Source: CAZXCQ01 sp964639275 (lineage in GTDB: Bacteria > Desulfobacterota > DSM-4660 > Desulfatiglandales > Desulfatiglandaceae). Taken from it: DNA of 20,528 nt. The notes beneath the pieces were generated by a model, which saw only the letters and a list, made by a program, of their open reading frames with translations, was not told the origin of the DNA and searched no databases. Below, one piece after another: positions 1-7,780 of the stretch. The position numbers and the translations under genes were made by a program. Numbering within the stretch: the first letter of the stretch is position 1; the number at the start of each line of letters is the position of its first letter. The DNA lies in contig CAZXCQ010000095.1 in the NCBI GenBank assembly GCA_964639275.1, positions 1-20,528 of the forward strand, in the 5' to 3' direction.

Positions 1-1097
1 TGCCAAAGAAGATCCTTGACTGGGAAATCGAGGGAATCATTAATCTGGGTATTGAGGTCAGAACCGGTGTAAAATTCGGGGAGGATTTTGGTCTAAGACT
101 CCTAGAGGCTGCGGGTTTCAAGGCTGTATTTATCGGAATCGGCGCCTGGCAGGGACGGAAGATGGGATTGGAAGGAGAGGACTTAGCAGGTGTCCTTGAC
201 GGCATCGAATTTCTTGGAAGATTCCAGAGAGAAGACAAGCCGGTTGTTGGTCGCCACGTCATAGTGGTGGGTGGGGGTAACACTGCCATCGATGCTGCTC
301 GATCTGCCTTGCGGCTTGGGTCCGAAAAAGTGACCTTGATGTACCGCCGCTCAAGAGAGGAAATGCCGGCCAATGAGGCGGAAGTGAAGGCCGCAGAGGA
401 AGAGGGGATAGAGATACTATTTCTTGCCGCACCTTCTCGCATCCTCGGCAAGGACGGGAAGGTGCATCAGATCGAATATATCAAGATGCGACTTACCGAA
501 CCCGATTCAAGCGGCAGGCGTCGTCCGGTGCCGATCCCTGGCTCGGAGACGACAATGGATACGGACATGATTATTGCGGCTATAGGTCAGGCGCCCAACA
601 TCGATTTCGTCCGTGAAGGGAAGAAGACCGCAGCCTTGATAGTCACCAAATGGAATACGATTGATGCCAATGAAGAAACCCTCGAGACGGATATTCCATT
701 TGTATTTACCGGGGGAGATTGCTTTACAGGGCCTTCCATCGCAGTGGATGCGATTGCTGCCGGTCGTTATGCGGCACGTTCCATTCATTACCTCCTGACC
801 GAAGGCGCAATACCGGCCATAGAAGAGAGGCAGATCGACCTGATCAAAGAAACGCTCTTTGAACAGGTTGAAGGTCTTGAGAGGGCACCCCGGACTCATC
901 CCAGGGAATTAAAGATTGAGACAAGGATCACAAATTTTGAGGAGGTAGAGCACACCATTTCCCAGGCCGAGGCACGAAGAGAAGCGGGGCGCTGTCTGCG
1001 CTGTGGAATAGTATGCTATAATCGTGATATCGTAGAGGCAATAGGCAAAGAATTAGAACCGTCCGTGAAACCCGATGTTGCGGCAACGGCGGTGTAG
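1..1097 (+). CDS. GltD-like NAD(P)H/FAD oxidoreductase, 5' partial
   Basis: The reading frame is open from base 3, so the gene begins upstream of the window and 364 residues are visible. Early residues (PKKILDWEIEGI, then GIGAWQGRKMGLEGEDLAGV) match the FAD-domain pattern of the glutamate synthase small subunit and its relatives. A second Rossmann motif, VVGGGNTAIDAARSALRLG, is the NAD(P)H-binding site. FTGGDCFTGPSIAVDAIAAGR near the C-terminus is the usual flavin-contacting segment. The tail has CLRCGIVC, a short cysteine cluster that could sit near an Fe-S centre. Such proteins move electrons from NAD(P)H through FAD to Fe-S partners; true GltD works with GltB, but many anaerobe paralogues serve other complexes. 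The partner genes are off the window, so the substrate cannot be named. Stop TAG at 1095-1097. Confidence 0.85.
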   Translation, partial: PKKILDWEIEGIINLGIEVRTGVKFGEDFGLRLLEAAGFKAVFIGIGAWQGRKMGLEGEDLAGVLDGIEFLGRFQREDKPVVGRHVIVVGGGNTAIDAARSALRLGSEKVTLMYRRSREEMPANEAEVKAAEEEGIEILFLAAPSRILGKDGKVHQIEYIKMRLTEPDSSGRRRPVPIPGSETTMDTDMIIAAIGQAPNIDFVREGKKTAALIVTKWNTIDANEETLETDIPFVFTGGDCFTGPSIAVDAIAAGRYAARSIHYLLTEGAIPAIEERQIDLIKETLFEQVEGLERAPRTHPRELKIETRITNFEEVEHTISQAEARREAGRCLRCGIVCYNRDIVEAIGKELEPSVKPDVAATAV

Positions 1098-1141
1098 GTC
1101 TCCAGTTTTTTGACCTTGCGGTGAGGTTTGAGGAGGAGGAT

Positions 1142-1609
1142 ATGGAAGATAAGGAAAAGGCAAAGGATATTACCTACTTTCAGAAGACAAAGTATAACGA
1201 GCGCGTGCGTCTAAAGAGAAGGAGATTTCTTCATACATATTGCCCGAAGTGTGGTGCCAGTCTCATCAAAGGGGATAATACTCTGCTTAATCCGGTCACC
1301 CGGGAAGGAAAAGAAGAAATCCTTGAGCTTTCCGTCTATCTGAATATCTTCGCGCACCAGTATATGCATGAAATTATCGAACACCCGAAAAGCGAGATCA
1401 AGGACCTTAAATGCCCGCACTGCGCACAAAGCATCGTCCATCCGGATATGCCATGCGAGGCCTGTATGGGGCTTACGGCAGAGTTGTCGGTGGCGGCCAT
1501 GAATAAACGGGTGCCATTTCTGATTTGCCTGAAAGAGGAATGCCGGTGGCACGGAATCACACCGGAAGATGAATTCGTCCTGATCCAGGAAAGCTCTCGC
1601 GAGTGGTAG
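1142..1609 (+). CDS. Small multi-zinc-ribbon protein of unknown function
   Basis: A 155-residue protein. I place the start at ATG 1142 because a strong GGAGG (1132-1136) lies 5 bases upstream; a GTG at 1121 in the same frame would put that site inside the gene. The sequence has three CxxC knuckles (CPKC near residue 34, CPHC near residue 92, CEAC near residue 105) and a final C-x4-C in LICLKEEC, the pattern of two zinc ribbons or a rubredoxin-like metal site. There is no signal peptide or membrane segment. It follows the GltD-like gene by 44 bases and is probably co-transcribed with it, which fits an accessory or electron-transfer role, but no function can be assigned from sequence alone. Confidence 0.75.
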   Translation: MEDKEKAKDITYFQKTKYNERVRLKRRRFLHTYCPKCGASLIKGDNTLLNPVTREGKEEILELSVYLNIFAHQYMHEIIEHPKSEIKDLKCPHCAQSIVHPDMPCEACMGLTAELSVAAMNKRVPFLICLKEECRWHGITPEDEFVLIQESSREW

Positions 1610-1741
1610 CGTGAAAGCAAGAGCCCACAGGATTTCTACCCCCACGGCACTCCGTGCATGGCCGGAAACCGGGAGGGAGTGAAATGAATACTTAAAGGCC
1701 CGTTGAAAAGATGTTTGTGGTCATTGGGAAGGAGGAAAGTG

Positions 1742-2368
1742 ATGGTAAAGAAAAGAGCTTTGGTTATTGATGACGAACAGATTGTGTTGGATAGCGTCAG
1801 CAAGATTTTGATCGATGAAGGATACGCGGTAGATACCTCGTTGAGCGGACGGGAGGGACGCGACCAGGCTATTGAGAGACAATATGACATTGTACTCACT
1901 GACATACGGATGCCGGATATTGGTGGCATGAAGGTCCTGAGGGATGTTAAGAGGGCCAAACCTTCTCTTCCTGTTGTCATGATCACGGGGTATGCCTCCA
2001 TCCGTTCTTCAGTACAGGCCATGAAGCTGGGTGCATCGGATTATATCGAAAAGCCATTTACTCCGGACCAACTTGTAAAGGCAGTTTCTTCTGCAGTTGA
2101 AACAGCAGCCGCACAACCGCCTGACGATCAGACCCTTATTCATCACGAGGAGGTGATCAGGGTCCTCGAACGAGTTGCATCTGATGGGGAATTCCTTACA
2201 AGGCTTCTCGAAGAGGCCGCAGACGCCCTGGATGAATATGATCTGACAGGCCCTGAGAAACTTGCCCTCCTGACAGGGGATATCGAGTGGATCGAGACGA
2301 AGATCGGACCTCTTACGCGATCCCAGAGACGCTGGCTTGATCTGAGGAGAAGTGCGGAGATATGGTGA
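1742..2368 (+). CDS. Response regulator: REC domain plus C-terminal helical domain
   Basis: A 208-residue protein starting at ATG 1742, with GGAGG at 1731-1735; a TTG at 1703 in frame lacks such a site. Residues 1-120 are a complete receiver domain: acidic pair D10-D11, phospho-acceptor D54 in LTDIRMPD, the conserved Thr in MITGYAS and Lys in YIEKPF. After an alanine/proline-rich linker the last ~75 residues (EEVIRVLERVASDGEFLTRL, then EYDLTGPEKLALLTGDIEWIE) are helical and, from memory, resemble the Os1348/LigA-like 'FL..L...AL.EYDLT..E..ALL.GD' pattern. There is no HTH or AAA+ domain, so the output is probably protein-protein. It is the first gene of a trio with the kinase and REC protein that follow. 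Confidence 0.88.
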   Translation: MVKKRALVIDDEQIVLDSVSKILIDEGYAVDTSLSGREGRDQAIERQYDIVLTDIRMPDIGGMKVLRDVKRAKPSLPVVMITGYASIRSSVQAMKLGASDYIEKPFTPDQLVKAVSSAVETAAAQPPDDQTLIHHEEVIRVLERVASDGEFLTRLLEEAADALDEYDLTGPEKLALLTGDIEWIETKIGPLTRSQRRWLDLRRSAEIW

Positions 2369-2393
2369 GAAGAGTTAGGGTGAAAAAATACAG

Positions 2394-4325
2394 GTGTTTT
2401 ACTCAATAAGGTCCAAACTGATTGCAAGTCTCTTGGGAGTCTCTTTCCTGGCAGGGGGAGTTTCTCTCTTTATTGGGGGGCAACTTCTTTACAAGGCAAT
2501 TTTGAGTGAGGCAAGAAACCGCGTCAGCCTGGACCTGAATGCAGCACGCGAGATATACCTTGCCCGTATCAACACCATAGAAGTTGCACTCAAGACGACC
2601 TCCCTGGGTCCGGGCTTTCTGTTGGCCGCTGAGAGGAAAGATGTTGCAGAACTTATGGGCCGTCTATGGCGCCTGGCCGAGAGTGCCGGCCTGGATTTTG
2701 CCGGCATTGTTACAAACAAGGGACAAACGTTATGCCGCCTCGGCCCTAATCCTGGACCAGAGGAGACGGTTGACTCTGCCAACCCTATCGTCAGCCTGGC
2801 ACTCAAACGCAAGGTTGCCGTTTCAGGGACCGTGGTCCTTAGCAAAGAGTTCCTCGTAAACGAAAATCCGGAACTCGCGGAAAGGGCCAGGATTCCCTTG
2901 GTTCCCACACCCATGGCAGCCCCCACCGGGGATGAAGAGCTGACCTCAGGAATTGCGCTTGCAGCTGCCGTACCCGTGTTTGAAGGAGGCGACCTGCTCG
3001 GCGTTATCTATGGCGGAATTCTTCTCAGCCGGAGTCAAACGATAGTTGATACCGTTAAAGATGCTGTGTTTCAACACGAGACATTGAGAGGCCGAAGTAT
3101 CGGGACAGCAACCATTTTTCTTGATGATGTCCGTATCTCGACAAATGTCCTGTCTGAAGACGGGAGGCGCGCCATTGGAACCCGGGTTTCGAAAGAGGTC
3201 AAAGAACACGTCCTTTCAAAGGGAGAGAAATGGACAAAACGGGCATTTGTCGTAAGCGACTGGTACATTACGGCCTACGAACCCATCGAGGATATCTTTG
3301 GAAAGCGGGTGGGAATGCTGTATGTTGGGGTGCGGGAAGAGAAGTATTCCGAGATCCGGGGAAAGGCCCTTTCGGTTTTTATCGTCCTCTCTCTTGCCGG
3401 TATTGCACTGGCCATAGGCCTCGGATATATCCTGGCAAAAAAGATCTTGAATCCGATTCAGCGACTGGTAAAGGCAAGCCAGCAGGTTTCCGAGGGCAGT
3501 TTGTCGCCAGAGATTGGGCCGATATCCAATGATGAACTGGGGGTATTGCAAAATACCTTCAGGGAGATGGTTGCGGCCATGGGCCGCAGGAGACAGGCAG
3601 CAGAACGGCAGATACTTCAGTCTGAAAAACAGGCCGGCATTGGACGGCTTGCGGCCGGGGTTGCTCACGAGATCAATAACCCTCTAACCGGTGTGTTAAC
3701 CTATACACACATGCTGTTGCGGCGTAAGGATATCGGAGATGACATCCGGTCTGATCTTGAAAAAATAGCACAGTCCACTGAACGGGTCAGGAAGATTGTG
3801 AAGGGCCTCCTGGACTTTTCCAGACAGACAAAGCTTGATCCCGAACCAACGGAAATCAATAAGCTTATCCATTCCGCAGTCTCATTGTTACAAAATCAGG
3901 CATTGATAAAAGGTGTGCGTCTGAAATTCAATCCCGGCAAAAATCTGCCTGTCCTTATCGTTGATCGGAGCCAGTTTCAGGGCGTGTTGTTAAACATGAT
4001 CATTAACGCCCTGGATGCTACTGGGCCAGGTGACAGTATCAATATCTATACAGCTACCGGCTTATCTGCAAGCCATTCCGCTCAAAAGGGTGTTGAAATA
4101 ATCATCGCTGATACGGGCAGTGGTATTCCGCCGGAGAACCTTGACAGACTGTTCGACCCCTTTTTTACTACAAAGGCGGTCGGTGAAGGGACTGGACTGG
4201 GCCTCTCGGTTTCCTACGGGATCATTCAGAGACACGGGGGAACCATTAGGGTTCAAAGCGAGCCTGGCAAAGGGACCCGGTTTTTTATATGGTTACCGAT
4301 ACAGAAGAAGGCTGAAGGGGCGTGA
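2394..4325 (+). CDS. Sensor histidine kinase, Cache_3-Cache_2-like sensor, HAMP, HisKA, HATPase
   Basis: A 643-residue membrane kinase. The start is GTG 2394, because a stop codon at 2376-2378 closes the frame upstream; the ribosome site is weak. Layout: membrane segment about residues 9-32; a large periplasmic double-Cache sensor (about 33-325) with ATIFLDDVRISTNV and WYITAYEPIEDIFGKRVGML, typical of the Cache_3-Cache_2 type; second membrane segment about 327-350; HAMP (KKILNPIQRLVKAS); HisKA with phospho-acceptor H425 in AAGVAHEINNPL; and HATPase_c with the N box (NMIINALDA), ADTGSGIPP and GEGTGLGLSVSYGII. The family commonly senses small organic ligands, but this ligand cannot be read from the sequence. 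The gene overlaps the next by four bases (GTGA), indicating translational coupling with the REC protein. Confidence 0.93.
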   Translation: MFYSIRSKLIASLLGVSFLAGGVSLFIGGQLLYKAILSEARNRVSLDLNAAREIYLARINTIEVALKTTSLGPGFLLAAERKDVAELMGRLWRLAESAGLDFAGIVTNKGQTLCRLGPNPGPEETVDSANPIVSLALKRKVAVSGTVVLSKEFLVNENPELAERARIPLVPTPMAAPTGDEELTSGIALAAAVPVFEGGDLLGVIYGGILLSRSQTIVDTVKDAVFQHETLRGRSIGTATIFLDDVRISTNVLSEDGRRAIGTRVSKEVKEHVLSKGEKWTKRAFVVSDWYITAYEPIEDIFGKRVGMLYVGVREEKYSEIRGKALSVFIVLSLAGIALAIGLGYILAKKILNPIQRLVKASQQVSEGSLSPEIGPISNDELGVLQNTFREMVAAMGRRRQAAERQILQSEKQAGIGRLAAGVAHEINNPLTGVLTYTHMLLRRKDIGDDIRSDLEKIAQSTERVRKIVKGLLDFSRQTKLDPEPTEINKLIHSAVSLLQNQALIKGVRLKFNPGKNLPVLIVDRSQFQGVLLNMIINALDATGPGDSINIYTATGLSASHSAQKGVEIIIADTGSGIPPENLDRLFDPFFTTKAVGEGTGLGLSVSYGIIQRHGGTIRVQSEPGKGTRFFIWLPIQKKAEGA

Positions 4326-4681
4326 AAATACTCGTTGCAGATGATGAGGGTATTGTCCTTGATAGCTGCCGGGTGGTACTTGAAGACGAGGGCTTTGAGG
4401 TCTTACTGGTCACAAGTGCGGATAAGGCCCTGGAGACGATGGAGAAGGAGGATTTCGCCCTCTTGCTGGCAGACATAAAGATGCCCGACCGCGATGGTAT
4501 CTATCTCATCGGAGAGGTCAGAAGAAGATGGCCCGAGATGCCTGTTATAGCCATGAGCGGGTATCCCACAACTGAGACAATTGAGGAAGCTAACAAAATG
4601 GGGGCTATTGCCTTTATTTCCAAACCCTTTACACCTGACGAACTGATTGCAGAGGTCCGGCAGGTCCTGCAAAAGGACTGA
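4322..4681 (+). CDS. Stand-alone receiver (REC) protein, CheY-like
   Basis: A 119-residue single-domain receiver. GTG 4322 overlaps the kinase stop codon (GTGA). It has the full receiver set: D7-D8, phospho-acceptor D51 in LLADIKMPD, Ser in AMSGYPT and Lys in FISKPFTPDEL. There is no output domain. It is likely a phosphate acceptor or sink for the kinase encoded just upstream, together with the REC protein at 1742-2368, making a regulator-kinase-regulator trio. The gene ends only 11 bases from the end of the convergent universal stress gene, with no clear terminator between them. Confidence 0.92.
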   Translation: MKILVADDEGIVLDSCRVVLEDEGFEVLLVTSADKALETMEKEDFALLLADIKMPDRDGIYLIGEVRRRWPEMPVIAMSGYPTTETIEEANKMGAIAFISKPFTPDELIAEVRQVLQKD

Positions 4682-4695
4682 GCCTTTAGCCTTTA
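4682..4695. repeat. Tandem GCCTTTA repeat in convergent gap
   Basis: GCCTTTA occurs twice in direct succession in the 11-base gap between two converging genes and includes the stop codon of the stress-protein gene. No hairpin with a T-run is visible here, so transcription end signals for both operons are not evident. Confidence 0.5.
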
Positions 4696-5628
4696 ATTGA
4701 CCACCCAGACCGCCTGTGCCTTGGCCAATTGAATCAGTTTGTTGCTAACACGCCCCATAAAAAACTCACGCACCTTGGATAGACCTCTTCTGCCCACCAC
4801 AATCGTCCCGTAGCCCTCATCTTTGGCCTTTTCATAGATGGCAACCGCCCGACTATATGCCCCTGTAATGATTTCAGAGGAAACCTTATTGGGTTTAAAT
4901 CCCAATCTTATCAAACGAACTCTGGCTTGATCAAGGGTAGCACTGATCTCCTCCTTGGCCTTTTCTATATACTGCGTGGATGGCAGAAACAGGTCATACC
5001 CGGTCTTCATCGCCTCTTGACCCCTTATTACATGGACCAAGGTAACCTCCAGATCCGAACCACCCAAAACTGTTCCCACATAATCTACAGCGCGCATGGC
5101 GTTCTCTGAGCCATCCCAGGCCAACAAGATCTTGCCAGGCTTCGGGGCTTTTCCAACAACCAGGAGGGGCAAAAAATCGATTTTCTCAACGAGTTTGGTT
5201 GTTATACCCCCCAGAACAAGCTCCGCCACGTCGCTGACCCCTTTTCTGCCAATGACGACGGTACTGCATGCGTCTTTGGCCGCGTGGATGATATCTCGAG
5301 CAATGCCCTTTTGTTCTATATGTAGTTTTTTCTCTACGGCATCGGAAGGGAAGCCTGCAGCAACAAGGATCTGCCTGGCCGTTTCCATGTGTTGGTGAAG
5401 CTTTGCTTCTTGCTGCATTTCGAGTGCATCTATTTCCTTTATCATTTTGTGATCGAATTGAGGCCCTGTTTCCCGATCCCTGTAAAACCCCGGCAGTTTG
5501 CTGTAGACGTGAAACAGGAGCACCTGCATCTTCTTAAATGATGGGATCCCACCCACGTACTTGACGGCCTCCAAGGCGTGATCTGATCCATCTATTGCCA
5601 ACAGAATTTGATTTGGATTCGAGTTCAT
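4693..5628 (-). CDS. Tandem-domain universal stress protein
   Basis: A 311-residue cytoplasmic protein made of two UspA domains. I chose ATG at 5628 because GGAGG (5638-5642) lies 9 bases upstream; a TTG two codons earlier would sit too close. Domain 1 starts at NQILLAIDGSDHALEAVKYVG and ends with VVIGRKGVSDVAELVLGGIT. Domain 2 starts at GKILLAWDGSENAMRAVDYVG and ends with VVGRRGLSKVREFFMGRVSN. Both carry the G-x2-G-x9-G ATP-binding loop, but the residue after the last Gly is Gly or Arg rather than the usual Ser/Thr. USPs bind ATP or AMP and modulate stress or metabolic responses. It lies 107 bases downstream of acs, probably in the same operon. Confidence 0.92.
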   Translation of the reverse strand: MNSNPNQILLAIDGSDHALEAVKYVGGIPSFKKMQVLLFHVYSKLPGFYRDRETGPQFDHKMIKEIDALEMQQEAKLHQHMETARQILVAAGFPSDAVEKKLHIEQKGIARDIIHAAKDACSTVVIGRKGVSDVAELVLGGITTKLVEKIDFLPLLVVGKAPKPGKILLAWDGSENAMRAVDYVGTVLGGSDLEVTLVHVIRGQEAMKTGYDLFLPSTQYIEKAKEEISATLDQARVRLIRLGFKPNKVSSEIITGAYSRAVAIYEKAKDEGYGTIVVGRRGLSKVREFFMGRVSNKLIQLAKAQAVWVVN

Positions 5629-5673
5629 TTTCAAAAACCTCCTTTCTAATAAGACCCAGATCGTAAGGTTCAG

Positions 5674-5712
5674 CGGTCAGAGATTGTGAGTGTGTCTAAA
5701 CCCGTCTGACCG
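5674..5712. repeat. Inverted repeat between acs and usp
   Basis: CGGTCAGA (5674-5681) and TCTGACCG (5705-5712) form a perfect 8-bp stem around a 23-base loop, in the acs-usp gap and about 45 bases before the usp start. There is no T-run in either direction. It could be an mRNA stem-loop altering relative expression of the two genes, or an operator. Confidence 0.45.
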
Positions 5713-5735
5713 GACCTCCTATGTTGCGAGTGAGA

Positions 5736-7712
5736 TCACTGGCTTCCGGCCACCAGATCTTTCACCACATCCGGGTCCGCCAGAGTGGATGTATCTCCGA
5801 GTTGGTCGATTTGCCCTTCGGCGATCTTCCTGAGTATCCTCCGCATAATCTTTCCGCTCCGGGTCTTGGGGAGGGCCTCGGCAAAATGGAGCTTATCCGG
5901 GGATGCAATGGGGCCTATCTCCTTTCTCACATGCTGAATCAGCTCCTTTTTGAGTTCATCTGTGGGGTCAAAACCCTCTTTTAGGGTCACAAAGGCGTAG
6001 ATCCCCTGGCCCTTTACGTCATGGGGGAAGCCGACCACGGCAGATTCTGCCACTGCATCATGGGCAACAAGGGCACTCTCTATTTCGGCGGTCCCCATCC
6101 GGTGGCCGGAGACATTCAGGACATCGTCCACGCGTCCCATGAGAAAGTAATAACCGTCTTCATCCTTTCTGGCCCCATCGCCCGTAAAATAGAGGCCCGG
6201 ATACTGGATAAAATACTGTTGTTTAAATCTGTCGGGATCACCATAGACCGTCCGCATAAAACCGGGCCATGGTTTCCGGATACACAAATAGCCTCCTTCA
6301 TTCTCCCCTGCTTCAGAGCCATCCTCGCGAATCACCACAGGGTCCACCCCAAAAAATGGAAGCGCGGCCGATCCCGGTTTCATGGGCATGGCCCCCGGAA
6401 TGGGCGTTATCAAGAAACCGCCCGTTTCTGTCTGCCACCAGGTATCCACAATGGGGCAGCGTTCCTTACCGATTACCCGGTAATACCAGATCCAGGCCTC
6501 AGGATTGATGGGCTCTCCCACTGTCCCGAGGAGCCTGAGCGAGCTCAGGTCTCTCTTGTTGGGCCATTCATCCCCGCTTCTCATAATTGCCCGGATAGCC
6601 GTTGGGGCTGTATAGAATATGTTGACGCCATATCTCTCTACCACCTCCCAGAAGCGGTCAGGCCCTGGATAGTTGGGTACACCCTCAAACATGAGAGATG
6701 TGGCCCCCAGGGCAAGCGGCCCATAGACAATATAGCTGTGACCCGTGACCCATCCGATATCGGCCGTACACCACCAGACATCCTCATCCCTGTAATCAAA
6801 GCAATACTTCAGGCTCACAACAGTATAGAGCAGGTATCCCGCAGTCGTATGGAGGACCCCTTTTGGCTTGCCGGTACTGCCGCTGGTATAGAGGATATAG
6901 AGCGGGTCTTCCGAATCCATCTCCTCCGGGTCGCATTGATGCGAGGCATCCTTCATGAGTTCATGCCACCAGTAATCCCGGCCCTCCTTCATCTCGGTTT
7001 CCTTATCGATCCTTTGGACGACAACGCATTTTTTTACACCCGGGCACTCCGCCATCGCTGCATCGGCATTTTGCTTGCTCGGGAGTACCTTGCCCGAACG
7101 ATAACCCCAATTACAGGTGATCAACATCTCCGATCGGCAGTCGAGGATCCTGTCTCTCAGTGCCTCTGCGCTAAAACCCCCGAAGACCACGCTGTGTATG
7201 GCACCAATCCTTGAGCAGGCCAGCATGGCGATGGGAAGCGCCGGAATCATCGGGAGATAGATGGAAACCCGATCCCCCTTTTTAACCCCGAGTTTCTTGA
7301 GGACATTGGCAAACTTGCAGACCTCGCGATGAAGCTCCTGGTACGTGTAAGTGATCGATTCCTCCAGAGGCTCTCCCTGCCAGATAAGGGCGGCCTTGTT
7401 CTTCCTCCACGTCTTCAGATGACGATCCAGGCAGTTGTAAGAAACGTTTAGCTTTCCCCCCGCAAAATACCTGAGATAGATGTCATCCTCGAAACTGTAT
7501 TCCTCCACAGGTCCGTCCCATTTCTTGAACCAGTCGATGTACTCTTCCGCCATCTCGGCCCAGAACCCCTGGGAGTCATCGATTGACCTCCGGTACAAGG
7601 CGTTGTATTCATCCATGCCCTTGATATGAGCCTTTTCTACGAATTCCTTTGGTGGGTCAAAGACCCTCTTTTCCATATAGACCGACTCAACCTGGCTCGC
7701 CTTTGCTTCCAT
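5736..7712 (-). CDS. acs: Acetyl-CoA synthetase, AMP-forming
   Basis: A 658-residue enzyme, the usual length for Acs. It makes acetyl-CoA from acetate, ATP and CoA through acetyl-AMP. Seen: the N-terminal ACAS region (YNALYRRSIDDSQGFWAEMA), the P-loop-like adenylation motif LYILYTSGSTGKPKGVLH, VDTWWQTETGG, YFTGDGARKDEDGYYFLMGR and the C-terminal LPKTRSGKIMRRIL, whose Lys (K621) is the residue that in this family is inactivated by acetylation. ATG 7712 has GGAGG nine bases upstream. It lies 68 bases after the EMO-like gene and before usp, suggesting one transcript from the sigma-54 promoter at 10019-10034. It is paired, across the divergent promoter, with an AcuB-like protein. Confidence 0.96.
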   Translation of the reverse strand: MEAKASQVESVYMEKRVFDPPKEFVEKAHIKGMDEYNALYRRSIDDSQGFWAEMAEEYIDWFKKWDGPVEEYSFEDDIYLRYFAGGKLNVSYNCLDRHLKTWRKNKAALIWQGEPLEESITYTYQELHREVCKFANVLKKLGVKKGDRVSIYLPMIPALPIAMLACSRIGAIHSVVFGGFSAEALRDRILDCRSEMLITCNWGYRSGKVLPSKQNADAAMAECPGVKKCVVVQRIDKETEMKEGRDYWWHELMKDASHQCDPEEMDSEDPLYILYTSGSTGKPKGVLHTTAGYLLYTVVSLKYCFDYRDEDVWWCTADIGWVTGHSYIVYGPLALGATSLMFEGVPNYPGPDRFWEVVERYGVNIFYTAPTAIRAIMRSGDEWPNKRDLSSLRLLGTVGEPINPEAWIWYYRVIGKERCPIVDTWWQTETGGFLITPIPGAMPMKPGSAALPFFGVDPVVIREDGSEAGENEGGYLCIRKPWPGFMRTVYGDPDRFKQQYFIQYPGLYFTGDGARKDEDGYYFLMGRVDDVLNVSGHRMGTAEIESALVAHDAVAESAVVGFPHDVKGQGIYAFVTLKEGFDPTDELKKELIQHVRKEIGPIASPDKLHFAEALPKTRSGKIMRRILRKIAEGQIDQLGDTSTLADPDVVKDLVAGSQ

Positions 7713-7780
7713 GATCCCCTGCCTCCTTTCATTTCGGTTTCCGTTTCCCCGCCGTCAGGCCGCTTCGCATTTATTGAATC

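Noticed and set aside
1121..1141. GTG start seven codons upstream for the zinc-ribbon protein
   Set aside because: The strong GGAGG lies inside this extension and points to ATG 1142.
6021..7214. 397-codon open frame on the plus strand
   Set aside because: It lies wholly antisense to acs, whose conserved motifs continue without a break; it shows no recognisable motif or ribosome site.
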